Source: Streptomyces cyaneus (GTDB taxonomy: Bacteria; Actinomycetota; Actinomycetes; Streptomycetales; Streptomycetaceae). Taken from it: DNA of 64,000 bases. The translations under genes and the position numbers were made by a program. A model generated the notes under the pieces. That model was not told the DNA's origin. It did no database searches and saw only the letters and a program-made list of their open reading frames with translations. Of the stretch, positions 42,498 to 53,013 are shown piece after piece; position 1 is the stretch's first letter; every line of letters starts with the position of its first letter. Where the stretch lies: positions 186,001 through 250,000 of the forward strand of contig NZ_RQJW01000006.1 of NCBI RefSeq assembly GCF_004028635.1, in the 5' to 3' direction.

Positions 42498-44624
42498 ATG
42501 GCTACCACTTCACTTGACCTGGCCAAGGTCCGCAACATCGGGATCATGGCCCACATCGACGCGGGCAAGACGACCACCACCGAGCGGATCCTCTTCTACA
42601 CCGGCGTCAGCTACAAGATCGGTGAGGTCCACGACGGCGCTGCCACCATGGACTGGATGGAGCAGGAGCAGGAGCGTGGCATCACGATCACCTCTGCTGC
42701 CACCACCTGTCACTGGCCGCTCGAGGACAACGACTACACGATCAACATCATCGACACCCCCGGGCACGTCGACTTCACGGTCGAGGTGGAGCGCTCGCTG
42801 CGCGTCCTCGACGGTGCCGTCACGGTGTTCGACGGTGTCGCCGGTGTCGAGCCGCAGTCCGAGACGGTGTGGCGTCAGGCCGACCGTTACGGCGTGCCGC
42901 GCATCTGCTTCGTGAACAAGCTGGACCGCACCGGCGCCGAGTTCCACCGCTGCGTCGACATGATCTCGGACCGCCTTGGTGCGCAGCCGCTGGTCATGCA
43001 GCTTCCGATCGGTGCCGAGGCCGACTTCAAGGGCGTCGTGGACCTGGTCCGCATGAAGGCGCTCGTGTGGTCCGCCGAGGCCGCCAAGGGCGAGATGTAC
43101 GACGTCGTCGACATCCCGGCCACGCACACCGAGGCTGCCGAGGAGTACCGCGGCAAGCTGATCGAGGGTGTCGCCGAGAACGACGAAGAGATCATGGAGC
43201 TGTACCTGGAGGGCCAGGAGCCCACCGAGGAGCAGCTGTACGCCGCGATCCGTCGCATCACCATCGCGTCCGGCAAGTCCAGCGACACCACGGTCACCCC
43301 GGTGTTCTGTGGCACCGCGTTCAAGAACAAGGGCGTCCAGCCCCTGCTCGACGCGGTCGTGCGCTACCTCCCCACCCCGCTTGACGTCGAGGCCATCGAG
43401 GGCCACGCCGTCAACGACCCGGAGGAGGTCGTCAAGCGCAAGCCGTCCGAGGACGAGCCGCTGTCCGCGCTGGCGTTCAAGATCATGAGCGACCCGCACC
43501 TCGGTAAGCTCACCTTCGTCCGGGTCTACTCGGGCCGCCTGGAGTCCGGCACCTCGGTGCTGAACTCCGTCAAGGGCAAGAAGGAGCGCATCGGCAAGAT
43601 CTACCGCATGCACGCGAACAAGCGTGAGGAGATCGACGCGGTGGGCGCCGGCGACATCATCGCCGTCATGGGTCTGAAGCAGACCACGACCGGTGAGACG
43701 CTGTGTGACGACAAGGCCCCGGTGATCCTGGAGTCCATGGACTTCCCGGCGCCGGTCATCCAGGTCGCCATCGAGCCCAAGTCCAAGGGTGACCAGGAGA
43801 AGCTGGGTGTCGCCATCCAGCGTCTCGCGGAGGAGGACCCCTCCTTCCAGGTCCACTCGGACGAGGAGACCGGCCAGACCATCATCGGTGGTATGGGCGA
43901 GCTGCACCTCGAGGTGCTGGTCGACCGTATGCGCCGTGAGTTCAAGGTCGAGGCCAACGTCGGCAAGCCGCAGGTCGCCTACCGTGAGACGATCCGCAAG
44001 GCCGTCGAGCGCGTGGACTACACCCACAAGAAGCAGACCGGTGGTACCGGTCAGTTCGCGAAGGTGCAGATCGCGATCGAGCCGATCGAGGGCGGCGACG
44101 CCTCGTACGAGTTCGTGAACAAGGTGACCGGTGGTCGTATCCCGAAGGAGTACATCCCTTCGGTCGACGCCGGTGCGCAGGAGGCCATGCAGTTCGGCAT
44201 CCTCGCCGGTTACGAGATGACCGGCGTGCGCGTCACCCTGATCGACGGTGGCTACCACGAGGTCGACTCCTCCGAGCTCGCGTTCAAGATCGCCGGTTCG
44301 CAGGCCTTCAAGGAGGCCGCGCGCAAGGCCAGCCCTGTGCTCCTTGAGCCGATGATGGCCGTCGAGGTCACCACGCCCGAGGACTACATGGGTGAGGTCA
44401 TCGGCGACATCAACTCCCGCCGTGGCCAGATCCAGGCCATGGAGGAGCGGGCGGGTGCTCGCGTCGTGAAGGGCCTCGTGCCCCTCTCGGAGATGTTCGG
44501 TTACGTCGGCGACCTGCGCAGCAAGACGTCCGGCCGTGCCAGCTACTCCATGCAGTTCGACTCCTACGCCGAGGTTCCGCGGAACGTCGCCGAGGAGATC
44601 ATCGCGAAGGCCAAGGGCGAGTAA
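42498..44624 (+). CDS. fusA: Elongation factor G
   Basis: 708-aa translocation GTPase. GTP-binding motifs: [15 protein letters not shown] (G1, residues 18-32), RGITITSA (G2), DTPGHVDF (G3) and NKLDRTGAE (G4). Domains II-V follow in normal order; the domain IV segment [20 protein letters not shown] is intact. ATG at 42498. The 168-nt gap to tuf holds a stem-loop. Confidence 0.98.
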   Translation: MATTSLDLAKVRNIGIMAHIDAGKTTTTERILFYTGVSYKIGEVHDGAATMDWMEQEQERGITITSAATTCHWPLEDNDYTINIIDTPGHVDFTVEVERSLRVLDGAVTVFDGVAGVEPQSETVWRQADRYGVPRICFVNKLDRTGAEFHRCVDMISDRLGAQPLVMQLPIGAEADFKGVVDLVRMKALVWSAEAAKGEMYDVVDIPATHTEAAEEYRGKLIEGVAENDEEIMELYLEGQEPTEEQLYAAIRRITIASGKSSDTTVTPVFCGTAFKNKGVQPLLDAVVRYLPTPLDVEAIEGHAVNDPEEVVKRKPSEDEPLSALAFKIMSDPHLGKLTFVRVYSGRLESGTSVLNSVKGKKERIGKIYRMHANKREEIDAVGAGDIIAVMGLKQTTTGETLCDDKAPVILESMDFPAPVIQVAIEPKSKGDQEKLGVAIQRLAEEDPSFQVHSDEETGQTIIGGMGELHLEVLVDRMRREFKVEANVGKPQVAYRETIRKAVERVDYTHKKQTGGTGQFAKVQIAIEPIEGGDASYEFVNKVTGGRIPKEYIPSVDAGAQEAMQFGILAGYEMTGVRVTLIDGGYHEVDSSELAFKIAGSQAFKEAARKASPVLLEPMMAVEVTTPEDYMGEVIGDINSRRGQIQAMEERAGARVVKGLVPLSEMFGYVGDLRSKTSGRASYSMQFDSYAEVPRNVAEEIIAKAKGE

Positions 44625-44682
44625 CACACCGCGTTCAACGCGCTGCGTTCACACGCTTTAGGCTTGACTCCGGAGCCTGCAG

Positions 44683-44714
44683 GGGCATTCACCCGCATTC
44701 GTGGGGGAATGCCC
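44683..44714 (+). other. Stem-loop in the fusA-tuf gap
   Basis: GGGCATTC / GAATGCCC (8 bp) extended by CCC/GGG inside, without a T-run. A TTGACT at 44664 may belong to a tuf-specific promoter whose -10 would fall in this stem. Role uncertain. Confidence 0.45.
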
Positions 44715-44792
44715 TCGGGCCCGGGCTTTCCAGCAAAGATCACCTGGCGCCGATGAAGCAAGGCGTTCAGAACCACTCCACAGGAGGACCCC

Positions 44793-45986
<1,194 letters not shown>

Positions 45987-46028
45987 GCTTGTTGATTTGA
46001 CCTGGTAGCTCCAGCGCGAGCTCCTGAA

Positions 46029-46070
46029 GGGGCCCGCACGACTTCGGTCGTGCGGGCCCCTTTGCTTTTT
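46029..46070 (+). terminator. Terminator after tuf
   Basis: Perfect 14-bp stem GGGGCCCGCACGAC / GTCGTGCGGGCCCC with a TTCG loop, then TTTGCTTTTT. It marks the boundary between the core block and the accessory region. Confidence 0.95.
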
Positions 46071-46088
46071 CCGGCGCGGGGGGACGCG

Positions 46089-46601
46089 TCAGGTGTTGGA
46101 GCCGTCCGGGACGATGCAGAAGGCGACGTGGCTGAGGTCGGCGAAGCCACCGCTGGGGTTGATCGGGGCGTGCAGCGTTTCGTCGGCCTCGATCTGGCCG
46201 GCCATCGTGGGCCGGTAGTCGTAGATGTTCGCGTTGTTGCTGCCCTTGACGATGACCGCACCGGCGGCGAAGGCGCTGTCGTCGCCGAAGTCGAACGAGA
46301 GAAGCTGCCCTTGCTCGCCCTCCGTGACGCCGAGGGTGATCGTTCCGTTCTGGCCCCCTGAAGAGAAGTTGAGCACTTCCCCGTCTACGGGCGCGTTGTC
46401 CGTGTCGACCTCCAGGGTGAACCCGTTGATGTCCTCGCAGTCCGGGTTCACCTCCGCCGTGTACTCAACGGGCGGTACGGCGGCGTCCAGTTGGTCTCCC
46501 GCCTGTGCCGAAGCGGGGGTGGCGAAGGTCATGGCCAGCGCCGTCGACAGGCCGAGGGCGGCGAAGTGTGCTCCCCATCTCGGGCGTCGTGAGGGGGTCA
46601 T
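46089..46601 (-). CDS. Secreted protein of unknown function
   Basis: 170-aa exported protein. Signal peptide with RRPRWGAHFAALGLSTALAM and a cleavage motif near TPASAQA. The mature part is acidic and Gly/Asp-rich (GEVLNFSSGGQNGTITLGVTEGEQGQLLSFDFGDDSAF) and has two Cys (in NPDCED and FCIVPDGS). No family is recognised. ATG at 46601 is set by the signal peptide. Convergent with tuf. Confidence 0.75.
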   Translation of the reverse strand: MTPSRRPRWGAHFAALGLSTALAMTFATPASAQAGDQLDAAVPPVEYTAEVNPDCEDINGFTLEVDTDNAPVDGEVLNFSSGGQNGTITLGVTEGEQGQLLSFDFGDDSAFAAGAVIVKGSNNANIYDYRPTMAGQIEADETLHAPINPSGGFADLSHVAFCIVPDGSNT

Positions 46602-47039
46602 TGCTCGAGTAGCTACTCGCACGACGAGTACTCCTTCTTGTTCTGGGCGTACCGGCCTTCGCGGACTGTGGCGCCTGTTCCTTCGGCGATTCGAGCGCTG
46701 ATTCGCATCCGCTGCCGGGCATCTGATCATTTACACAATCTGATCAACGCCACTCCCGGCGATTCCTCTGCCTAGGCCGTCCGGGTTGCAGAGCACCGGA
46801 AAGGCCGAGCGTCGGCGTGTCGTCGCGGGCGGTCGACGAGGCCCTCGCGCCCCAGGAGCGGCCGGTTTTCCGGGCCTGGGAGCACGTCGTCCGGGTGCAG
46901 GAAACGCCCGGCAGTAAGTCATGCAAGTAGGACATACATTCAAAAAATGTTGATATAACCCTCACATAGGGCGTGAGCTGCTCCTCCGAGGCAGCCGCGC
47001 CCCACGTGTTCACCGAGGGCCGGGGTCATAGGGAGAACC
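46602..47039. other. AT-richer gap before the exopolysaccharide locus
   Basis: 438 bp with no credible gene. It holds two direct copies of TCTGATCA (46722-46729 and 46739-46746, 17 bp apart) and an AT-rich stretch near 46930-46975 with an ACATT-CAAAA-AATGT inverted repeat (46936-46950). The latter probably belongs to the promoter of the first exopolysaccharide gene. Confidence 0.6.
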
Positions 47040-48512
47040 ATGCGGCAGTCCACCAGCGCGGTGTCAGGGCAGGCGATTCCCCTCACACCGCACCGGTCCA
47101 GCACGCCCAGACGCCCTGCGGAGAGGTGGTACGCACCGGTCGCGGTCGGTGCCGACTCCTTGGGGATGGCCCTGCCGACTGCGGTGACGTTCTTCGCGAT
47201 CGGTGCGGCCCGGCCCGTGCACCAGGCGGTGGTGATCACGGTCATCTGGGTGCTTGTGGGCCTCGCCGCCACGCGCTACGCACCCTGGACATGGGACGAA
47301 GGCGCCCCGGTCGGGCCGGTTGTGCGGGACTGGCTGGTGCTGCTCGGCACCTTGGCCGTGCTGCGGACCGTGTTCGGGCTCGGCGAGCCACCCGCGGCGG
47401 TTCTCGCCGCGCTGTGTCCGGCGTTGGCGGTCACCGTGGTCTGCCGCAAGGCGATCCACCGCCGCATCCTGGCCGTACGCCGGCGCGCCCGAGGGCTTCG
47501 ACGTGTCCTCGTCGTCGGTGAGGCCGGGGCGGTGGACGCCGTGGTCGGACAGCTCGCCGAGCGTACGGACCACGGGTATGTGGTGGTCGGGGCCTGTGTG
47601 CTGGGCGAGGGAGAGCTGTTGTCCGGCGTGCCCGTGTCAGACCGGCTGCAGGTCGGCGAGCGGGCCGCTCCGGACGAGGATGCCGCGCCGGTGGCGGAAG
47701 CGGCTGAGGCGCTCGGCGCCGACCTGGTCTTCGTCAGCACGGGCAGGCACATGTGCGGGGACCGGCTTCGGCGGTTGTCCTGGGCCCTGCACGACCGGGG
47801 CCGCCGGCTGATGGTGCTGCCCGGCATCGTCGAAGTGGCCCGGCGCAGGGTCCGTATCGCCTCGGCGGCCGGGCTCACCCTGCTGGACGTCTCACCGCCG
47901 ACACGCCGTGGCCTGCCGACGCTGCTGAAGGCCGCCACGGACCGGGCCGGCTCGCTCGTCCTGCTCATGGTGCTGGCTCCACTGTTCGCCCTGCTGGCGC
48001 TCGCCGTGCGCTTGAGTTCGCCCGGGCCGGTCATCTACCGCCAGGTCCGCGTCGGCCGGGACGGGACACCTTTCCCCATGTGGAAGTTCCGGACCATGGT
48101 CGTGGACGCGGACCGGATGAAGGGTGACCTCGCGGCGGCGAACGAACACGACGGCCATATGTTCAAGCTGCGGCGGGATCCGCGGGTCACGTCCGCCGGG
48201 CGCTTTCTGCGCCGCTACTCGCTGGACGAGCTGCCCCAGTTGGCCAATGTCCTCCTCGGCCATATGTCGCTGGTGGGGCCCCGCCCGCCGCTGCCCGAGG
48301 AAGTCGCCCGCTACGACCAGGTGGAGATGCGCCGACTGAGTGTCAAACCCGGCCTCACGGGACTGTGGCAGGTGAGCGGCAGATCCGATCTGTCCTGGCA
48401 CGAGACCGTCTCGCTCGATCTGCGGTACGTCGACAACTGGTCGTGGACCTGGGACATGACGGTCATGGCCCGCACGGTCCGCGCTGTGCTGGACGGACGC
48501 GGGGCCTACTGA
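47040..48512 (+). CDS. Polyprenyl glycosylphosphotransferase initiating exopolysaccharide synthesis
   Basis: 490-aa membrane enzyme of the WbaP/WcaJ/CpsE type, which moves a hexose-1-phosphate onto undecaprenyl phosphate as the first step of repeat-unit assembly. N-terminal TM segments (residues 30-135), a Rossmann-like middle (RRVLVVGEAGAVDAVVGQL), a TM near 305-330, then the catalytic domain: VIYRQVRVGRDGTPFPMWKFRTM, SLDELPQLANVLLGHMSLVG, GPRPPLPEE and VKPGLTGLWQVSGRSDLSW. The sugar cannot be read from the sequence. ATG at 47040. It heads the locus. Confidence 0.93.
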   Translation: MRQSTSAVSGQAIPLTPHRSSTPRRPAERWYAPVAVGADSLGMALPTAVTFFAIGAARPVHQAVVITVIWVLVGLAATRYAPWTWDEGAPVGPVVRDWLVLLGTLAVLRTVFGLGEPPAAVLAALCPALAVTVVCRKAIHRRILAVRRRARGLRRVLVVGEAGAVDAVVGQLAERTDHGYVVVGACVLGEGELLSGVPVSDRLQVGERAAPDEDAAPVAEAAEALGADLVFVSTGRHMCGDRLRRLSWALHDRGRRLMVLPGIVEVARRRVRIASAAGLTLLDVSPPTRRGLPTLLKAATDRAGSLVLLMVLAPLFALLALAVRLSSPGPVIYRQVRVGRDGTPFPMWKFRTMVVDADRMKGDLAAANEHDGHMFKLRRDPRVTSAGRFLRRYSLDELPQLANVLLGHMSLVGPRPPLPEEVARYDQVEMRRLSVKPGLTGLWQVSGRSDLSWHETVSLDLRYVDNWSWTWDMTVMARTVRAVLDGRGAY

Positions 48513-48517
48513 ACCAG

Positions 48518-50224
48518 TCAGGAGAGCCGGCACACCGAATCGAGGTTCAGGGAGCGCACATACTGCTCGTCGACCTCGGTGCCGCGGTAGCGAAGCGAGC
48601 GCGTTTCCTCAGGGGTGATCGGTGTGCACTGTGAACCGAGCTTCGAATGGAGGTCGTTTCGCAGGTACATCCACATTCCGCGGACGACGACTGGCGTGTA
48701 GTCGTCCCGGAAATAGGCGATGTCGTACAGCTTCGAGGCCTCCGACCACATGCCGTGTGTCTCCACCAACTCGGGTTTGGTGGCTTTCAGGTACGAGGGC
48801 ATCGCTGCGTATCCGTCGCGAGCGAGTGCAGCATTGGCCAGCAGGGCGAGGTCGAGAATCCTCAACTTCGTACAGCACAGACTCGAGCCGCCGACGTCCG
48901 GGGTCAACACGGTCAGTTCCGGCTGCCCCAGCTTCATCCGCACCTCATCCATCGCCTCGCCGGTCATTCGATACGCAGCCGGAGTGACGGCAACCGCGGC
49001 CTCGGGGTGGAGCCGTGCGGCGATGAACTGCTTCTCGATGCCGCAGGCCGTGAGCAGAAGCATCGCGGCGATCACGGCGAAGAGGCGGGGCGTGGATTTC
49101 AGAAACCGCAAGGCATGAGGCTTTGACAGCGCGACCGCCACCACGCCCAGCGCGATCGCGGACTGCTCCATCCGTCCGATGTAGCCCCAGTTCCGGCCGA
49201 TCCCCACGTTGAATGCCGCGATCGCCACGATGTACCCGAGGCTGAAGCTCGCGACGGGATGGACGCTGCGTGAGCGAATTCGCCTCAACGCCTCGGTTCC
49301 CACCGGCCGCAACCCGCTGCGCATGCCTGCCAACACGGTGATGGCGATGACCGCTGCCGGCAGCAGGACGTAGAGGACCTCCACCGCGGCCACGCACACC
49401 TGCAGGATGTGCTTGAACGCCGAGTTCGCGCTGTACGGGCCGGACTGCTTCGCGATCATCGTGTTCGGCAGCAGCGAGCCGAAAATCGCCAGGCGAAGTG
49501 CTGTGAGTACCGCGAAGGAGAGAACGGACCCCGCGGCCAGGACCCACGCCCAGCGGTACTCCCTCGAACAGAGCGCCAGCACCACAGCGCCGGCGATGAC
49601 GTAGCCTACGGCTTCCGCCCGGATCCACGGGGCTGTGGCAGCCAGCAGCATCAGCCCGATCCATGCATGGCGGTGGCCGCTCCGAAACAGCCACACGATC
49701 GCGAGCGCCACCGCGGACAGTGACGTCATCTCCATTCCATTGATGGTTTCGTTGAGGAACGGCCCATATCCGAAGAGCACCAGGCTGACCATCCAGGCCT
49801 GGACGCGACCGTACGGTCGCAGCATGGTGTGGACGAGTACGGCACCGATGGCTGCGAAGAGCCCGGACCACAGCTGGCCGGCCAGGATCATGCCGCCGAA
49901 GTCCAATGGCAGTACCCGGTAGGTGCCCGCCATCAGCAAGAACCACAGGGGACTCGAAAATCCCTCGACCGTTTCTGATGGCGGTGTCAGCGCGATCTGG
50001 CCGGACTCGGCAAAGGTGCGCGCAAAAGCCAGAGTGATGGATCCGTCGTCCCAGCCGTTCGCCCCGATGAACAGAGCGAGCGCTGAGTGCAGGAGAAGGA
50101 CCGCGCCGAACAGTCCGTAGGAAAGGGACTGGTGTCTCTTTTCGTCGGCCGGCCGGCGCGCTGGTGCGGGGTCTTCCGTCGTGCGGATGATGCCGAGATC
50201 GCCTGCCGTCTGCCCAGCGTGCAT
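48518..50224 (-). CDS. GT-C type membrane glycosyltransferase, AftB-like
   Basis: 568-aa protein with about ten TM segments and a C-terminal soluble domain. Near the first external loop it has WDDGSITLAFARTFAESGQ (Asp pair 59-60) followed by VEGFSSPLW (87-95). These are hallmarks of polyprenyl-phosphate-sugar-dependent GT-C enzymes such as mycobacterial arabinofuranosyltransferase AftB. It would add a sugar outside the membrane. ATG at 50224. It is on the opposite strand, 5 nt from the end of the initiating transferase and divergent from the CDP-alcohol enzyme. Donor and acceptor unknown. Confidence 0.7.
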   Translation of the reverse strand: MHAGQTAGDLGIIRTTEDPAPARRPADEKRHQSLSYGLFGAVLLLHSALALFIGANGWDDGSITLAFARTFAESGQIALTPPSETVEGFSSPLWFLLMAGTYRVLPLDFGGMILAGQLWSGLFAAIGAVLVHTMLRPYGRVQAWMVSLVLFGYGPFLNETINGMEMTSLSAVALAIVWLFRSGHRHAWIGLMLLAATAPWIRAEAVGYVIAGAVVLALCSREYRWAWVLAAGSVLSFAVLTALRLAIFGSLLPNTMIAKQSGPYSANSAFKHILQVCVAAVEVLYVLLPAAVIAITVLAGMRSGLRPVGTEALRRIRSRSVHPVASFSLGYIVAIAAFNVGIGRNWGYIGRMEQSAIALGVVAVALSKPHALRFLKSTPRLFAVIAAMLLLTACGIEKQFIAARLHPEAAVAVTPAAYRMTGEAMDEVRMKLGQPELTVLTPDVGGSSLCCTKLRILDLALLANAALARDGYAAMPSYLKATKPELVETHGMWSEASKLYDIAYFRDDYTPVVVRGMWMYLRNDLHSKLGSQCTPITPEETRSLRYRGTEVDEQYVRSLNLDSVCRLS

Positions 50225-50445
50225 GCCGTCTGCCCTTGCGTCGGAATCCTGCTCTTTTCGCTACAGGAATTCATTTCGGCTCAGCGTTGGCATGGTCCAT
50301 CAATGGTGCGGGCCACGGTCGCGGGCACGCTCAGGGGCGAGGCCGATCGGGTGGATCTCACGATAAGTCCGCTTGTCTCATCGGGTGCGGTAGGCCCGAG
50401 CGTTTACGTTCGTGATCTGACGATCACGGGCATGAGGTTGAGAGA

Positions 50446-51150
50446 GTGGACTTCCCCAGCACACTGAAGCAGCTCTCGAAGGCGCAGAAGCCCGCCCGTG
50501 GGGTTCCCGGCTACTCACGATTCGTCAATCGGCCGGCCGGAAGGCTGCTCGCGGCCGCGGCTCACCGTATGGGGGCTTCACCCAACCATGTGACTGCCGC
50601 AAGCGGCCTGGTCACCTTTCCGGCCATTGTCGCGGTAGCCCTTTGTCCTCCCTCGCACGCGCTCGGACGATGGGTCGCGCTCGGCTTGCTCGTCGGTTTC
50701 GCGCTTGATTCCGCGGACGGTCAACTGGCCCGGCTGCACGGGTCGGCCAGTACCGCCGGGGCGTGGATGGATCACGTGGTGGACTGCGCGAAGATCCTGA
50801 GCGTCCATGCGGCGGTGCTGATTTCGTTCTATCGCTTCTTCGACCTGCCGCGTCCCATCCTGCTGCTCACCCCGATCACCTTCCAGATCGCCGCTGTCCT
50901 GCTGTTCTTCGGAGGGATCCTGACGGAACAGCTGAGCCGGCGAAGGACCGACGGGCACGTCGGCCCGATGCGCCCGGCCTCGGCTGTGCGGGGTATGGCG
51001 CTGCTGCCCGTGGACTTCGGCCTGCTGTGCCTGATCTTCCTGTTCCTGGGAAGCCAGAGGCTTTTCTTCGCGCTGTATGTCGCCCTGTTCTTGGCCCACC
51101 TGGTGCTTGTGCCCGCATTCTTCGCCAAGTGGTTCCGGGAACTCTCCTGA
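50446..51150 (+). CDS. CDP-alcohol phosphatidyltransferase family protein
   Basis: 234-aa membrane enzyme with a complete CDP-alcohol phosphotransferase signature D88-x2-D91-G92-x2-A95-R96-x8-G105-x3-D109-x3-D113. The family moves a phospho-group from a CDP-activated alcohol to another alcohol with two metal ions. Most members make phospholipids, but this one sits in an exopolysaccharide locus that also carries a TagD-like cytidylyltransferase (62326), so a sugar-phosphate or polyol-phosphate product is plausible. GTG at 50446. The acetyltransferase gene follows after 35 nt. Confidence 0.85.
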   Translation: MDFPSTLKQLSKAQKPARGVPGYSRFVNRPAGRLLAAAAHRMGASPNHVTAASGLVTFPAIVAVALCPPSHALGRWVALGLLVGFALDSADGQLARLHGSASTAGAWMDHVVDCAKILSVHAAVLISFYRFFDLPRPILLLTPITFQIAAVLLFFGGILTEQLSRRRTDGHVGPMRPASAVRGMALLPVDFGLLCLIFLFLGSQRLFFALYVALFLAHLVLVPAFFAKWFRELS

Positions 51151-51185
51151 CTCGATTCACTCCGCTCACAAAGAAGGGTCGACCC

Positions 51186-51734
51186 ATGGCACACACCGCC
51201 GCGCCGACCGCCGTGGAACGCTCCCTGCGTGGCTTCACCGGAGCCGGTTACGACAAGGGGCGCCCGCTGCTCGTGCAGGCAGCCTGGTTCGCGGTTCTCA
51301 ACCTCGTCTTCGTCAAGTGGTGGTTCCCGGCCCGCTGGCGGCCCGCTCTGCTGCGGGCCTTCGGCGCGCGGATCGGGCAACGGGTGTTGATCCGTCAGCG
51401 TGTGCGCGTGCACTGGCCGTGGCGGCTGGACGTCGGCGACGACGTATGGATCGGCGAGGACGCCTGGCTGCTGAACCTCGAGCGGATCAGCATCGGCAGC
51501 AATGCCTGTGTCTCCCAGGGGGCGTTGCTGTGCACCGGAAGCCATCAGCGCCTCAGCCCTACCTTCGAGTTCGACAACGGGCCCATCCGGCTGGAGCCGG
51601 GAGCGTGGGTAGCGGCGCGGGCCGTCGTGCTGCGCGGGGTCACGGTCGGTCGTGGCGCTGTGGTGGGTGCCGCGGCGATCGCCCACCGCGACATCGCACC
51701 CGCTGAGGTCGTCACGGCGAGGGGCATGGGATGA
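51186..51734 (+). CDS. Left-handed beta-helix acyltransferase (WcaF-like)
   Basis: 182-aa protein with hexapeptide repeats (VLIRQRVRVH, VGDDVWIGEDAWLLNLERISIGSNACVSQGALLCTGSH, VAARAVVLRGVTVGRGAVVGAAAIAHRDI). The layout matches WcaF/colanic acid acetyltransferases, which O-acetylate a sugar using acetyl-CoA. The catalytic His is probably that in TGSHQ. ATG at 51186. The stop overlaps the next start (ATGA). Confidence 0.85.
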   Translation: MAHTAAPTAVERSLRGFTGAGYDKGRPLLVQAAWFAVLNLVFVKWWFPARWRPALLRAFGARIGQRVLIRQRVRVHWPWRLDVGDDVWIGEDAWLLNLERISIGSNACVSQGALLCTGSHQRLSPTFEFDNGPIRLEPGAWVAARAVVLRGVTVGRGAVVGAAAIAHRDIAPAEVVTARGMG

Positions 51735-52843
51735 GGCTCGTTCATGTGGTGACGCTCGTCAGCGAGGACGGGGCGTACGGCGGTCCCACGAGCGTGGCGA
51801 CGGGGCAGCTCGAGGAGTGCGCCGCGCGCGGCCATGAGGTCACGCTGCTGTCCTTGTGGCGAGGCAGATCCCGGGCACCGGCGCGCATCGGCTCGGTTCC
51901 GCTGCGAACGCGCCCGGCGCGTTCCCTGCTTCCGGGCCGCTTCACCGGGATCATGCACCCGCTCCTCGTCGGGGACATGTGGCGTGCCATGGGCAGGGCC
52001 GATGTGGTGCACATCCACGCGGGGCGCGACCTCGTCTCCCTCACCGCGCTGGCCGTAGCGACGTTGCGGGGAAAGAGGTTCTTCACGCAGACGCATGGAA
52101 TGGTGGAGCCACGCCACAGGCTTGTCGCCAAGCTCTTCGACCGCCTGTATGTACCTCTGCTGCGCCGGGCGCGCGGTTGTCTGGTGCTCACGGAGCGGGA
52201 GCGGCGGGCCGTGTCCGAGGTCATCGGACCGGAGGGGCCGCCGCTGCTGACGCTGCCCAATGGCGTGCGGCCGGAGCGCAACGCGGCGGTGCGGCGTCGG
52301 CTGCAGGCGCCGGAGGTGCTCTTCATGGCGCGGCTGCATCCGCGCAAGCGCCCGGAGGCGTTCGTCGAGATGGCCGCCCTGGTGCACCGGAAGCTGCCCG
52401 ATGTGCGGTTCACCCTGCACGGGCCGGAGGAGGGCTCGCTGGCGACGGTGCGTCAGCTCATCGCCACCCATCGGCTGGGGGATGTCGTCTCCTACGGCGG
52501 GGCGCTGTCGTACGCCGAGGCCCTGCGTGCCTATGCGAAGGCGGCGGTGTACGTGCTGCCGAGCGTGGACGAGCCGTTCCCCATGACCGTGATCGAAGCC
52601 CTGTCCGCAGGAACCCCTGTGGTGTGCACGGAGACCTGCGGCATGGCGGACGAACTCGGGCGTCGCGGAGCGGCGATCGTCACGGACGGAAGCCCGCAGG
52701 CCATGGCCGACGCGGTCGGTGAGCTGCTCGCCGACGAGAACAGGCGACGTGGGCTGGTGGAAGCGGGCAGGCGCGCAGTGGAAGAAGCCTTCTCCATCCA
52801 CGCGGTGACCGACCGACTGGAAGAGCTCTACCGAAATCTCTGA
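51731..52843 (+). CDS. Family 4 glycosyltransferase
   Basis: 370-aa GT-B fold enzyme of family GT4. The N-terminal half has LVSEDGAYGGPTSVATGQLEECAARGHEVTLL; the C-terminal half has LFMARLHPRKRPEAFVEMAALV and the nucleotide-sugar EX7E region PSVDEPFPMTVIEALSAGTP. Cytoplasmic, adding a sugar to the lipid-linked intermediate. ATG at 51731 overlaps the acetyltransferase stop. The next gene is 170 nt away, so this ends the first sub-operon. Confidence 0.9.
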   Translation: MRLVHVVTLVSEDGAYGGPTSVATGQLEECAARGHEVTLLSLWRGRSRAPARIGSVPLRTRPARSLLPGRFTGIMHPLLVGDMWRAMGRADVVHIHAGRDLVSLTALAVATLRGKRFFTQTHGMVEPRHRLVAKLFDRLYVPLLRRARGCLVLTERERRAVSEVIGPEGPPLLTLPNGVRPERNAAVRRRLQAPEVLFMARLHPRKRPEAFVEMAALVHRKLPDVRFTLHGPEEGSLATVRQLIATHRLGDVVSYGGALSYAEALRAYAKAAVYVLPSVDEPFPMTVIEALSAGTPVVCTETCGMADELGRRGAAIVTDGSPQAMADAVGELLADENRRRGLVEAGRRAVEEAFSIHAVTDRLEELYRNL

Positions 52844-53013
52844 AGGCTCATCGATGTGACGCCCGAGGTCTGTTGATGACAGGCCCAGACGGAGGCATCG
52901 GATGACTCGGGGCGCGGAAGGGCGTGGCAGATCGTCCTAATTCCGATAATTAGTGCATAACCTACCAGGCGGGTCTCAGTGATCACCGATTCCGGGTTTC
53001 TGGAGGAGCTGCC
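52844..53013. other. AT-richer gap, probable internal promoter
   Basis: 170 bp. It contains CTAATTCCGATAATTAGTGC (52937-52956), unusually AT-rich here, and probably a promoter for the second half of the locus. Confidence 0.45.
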
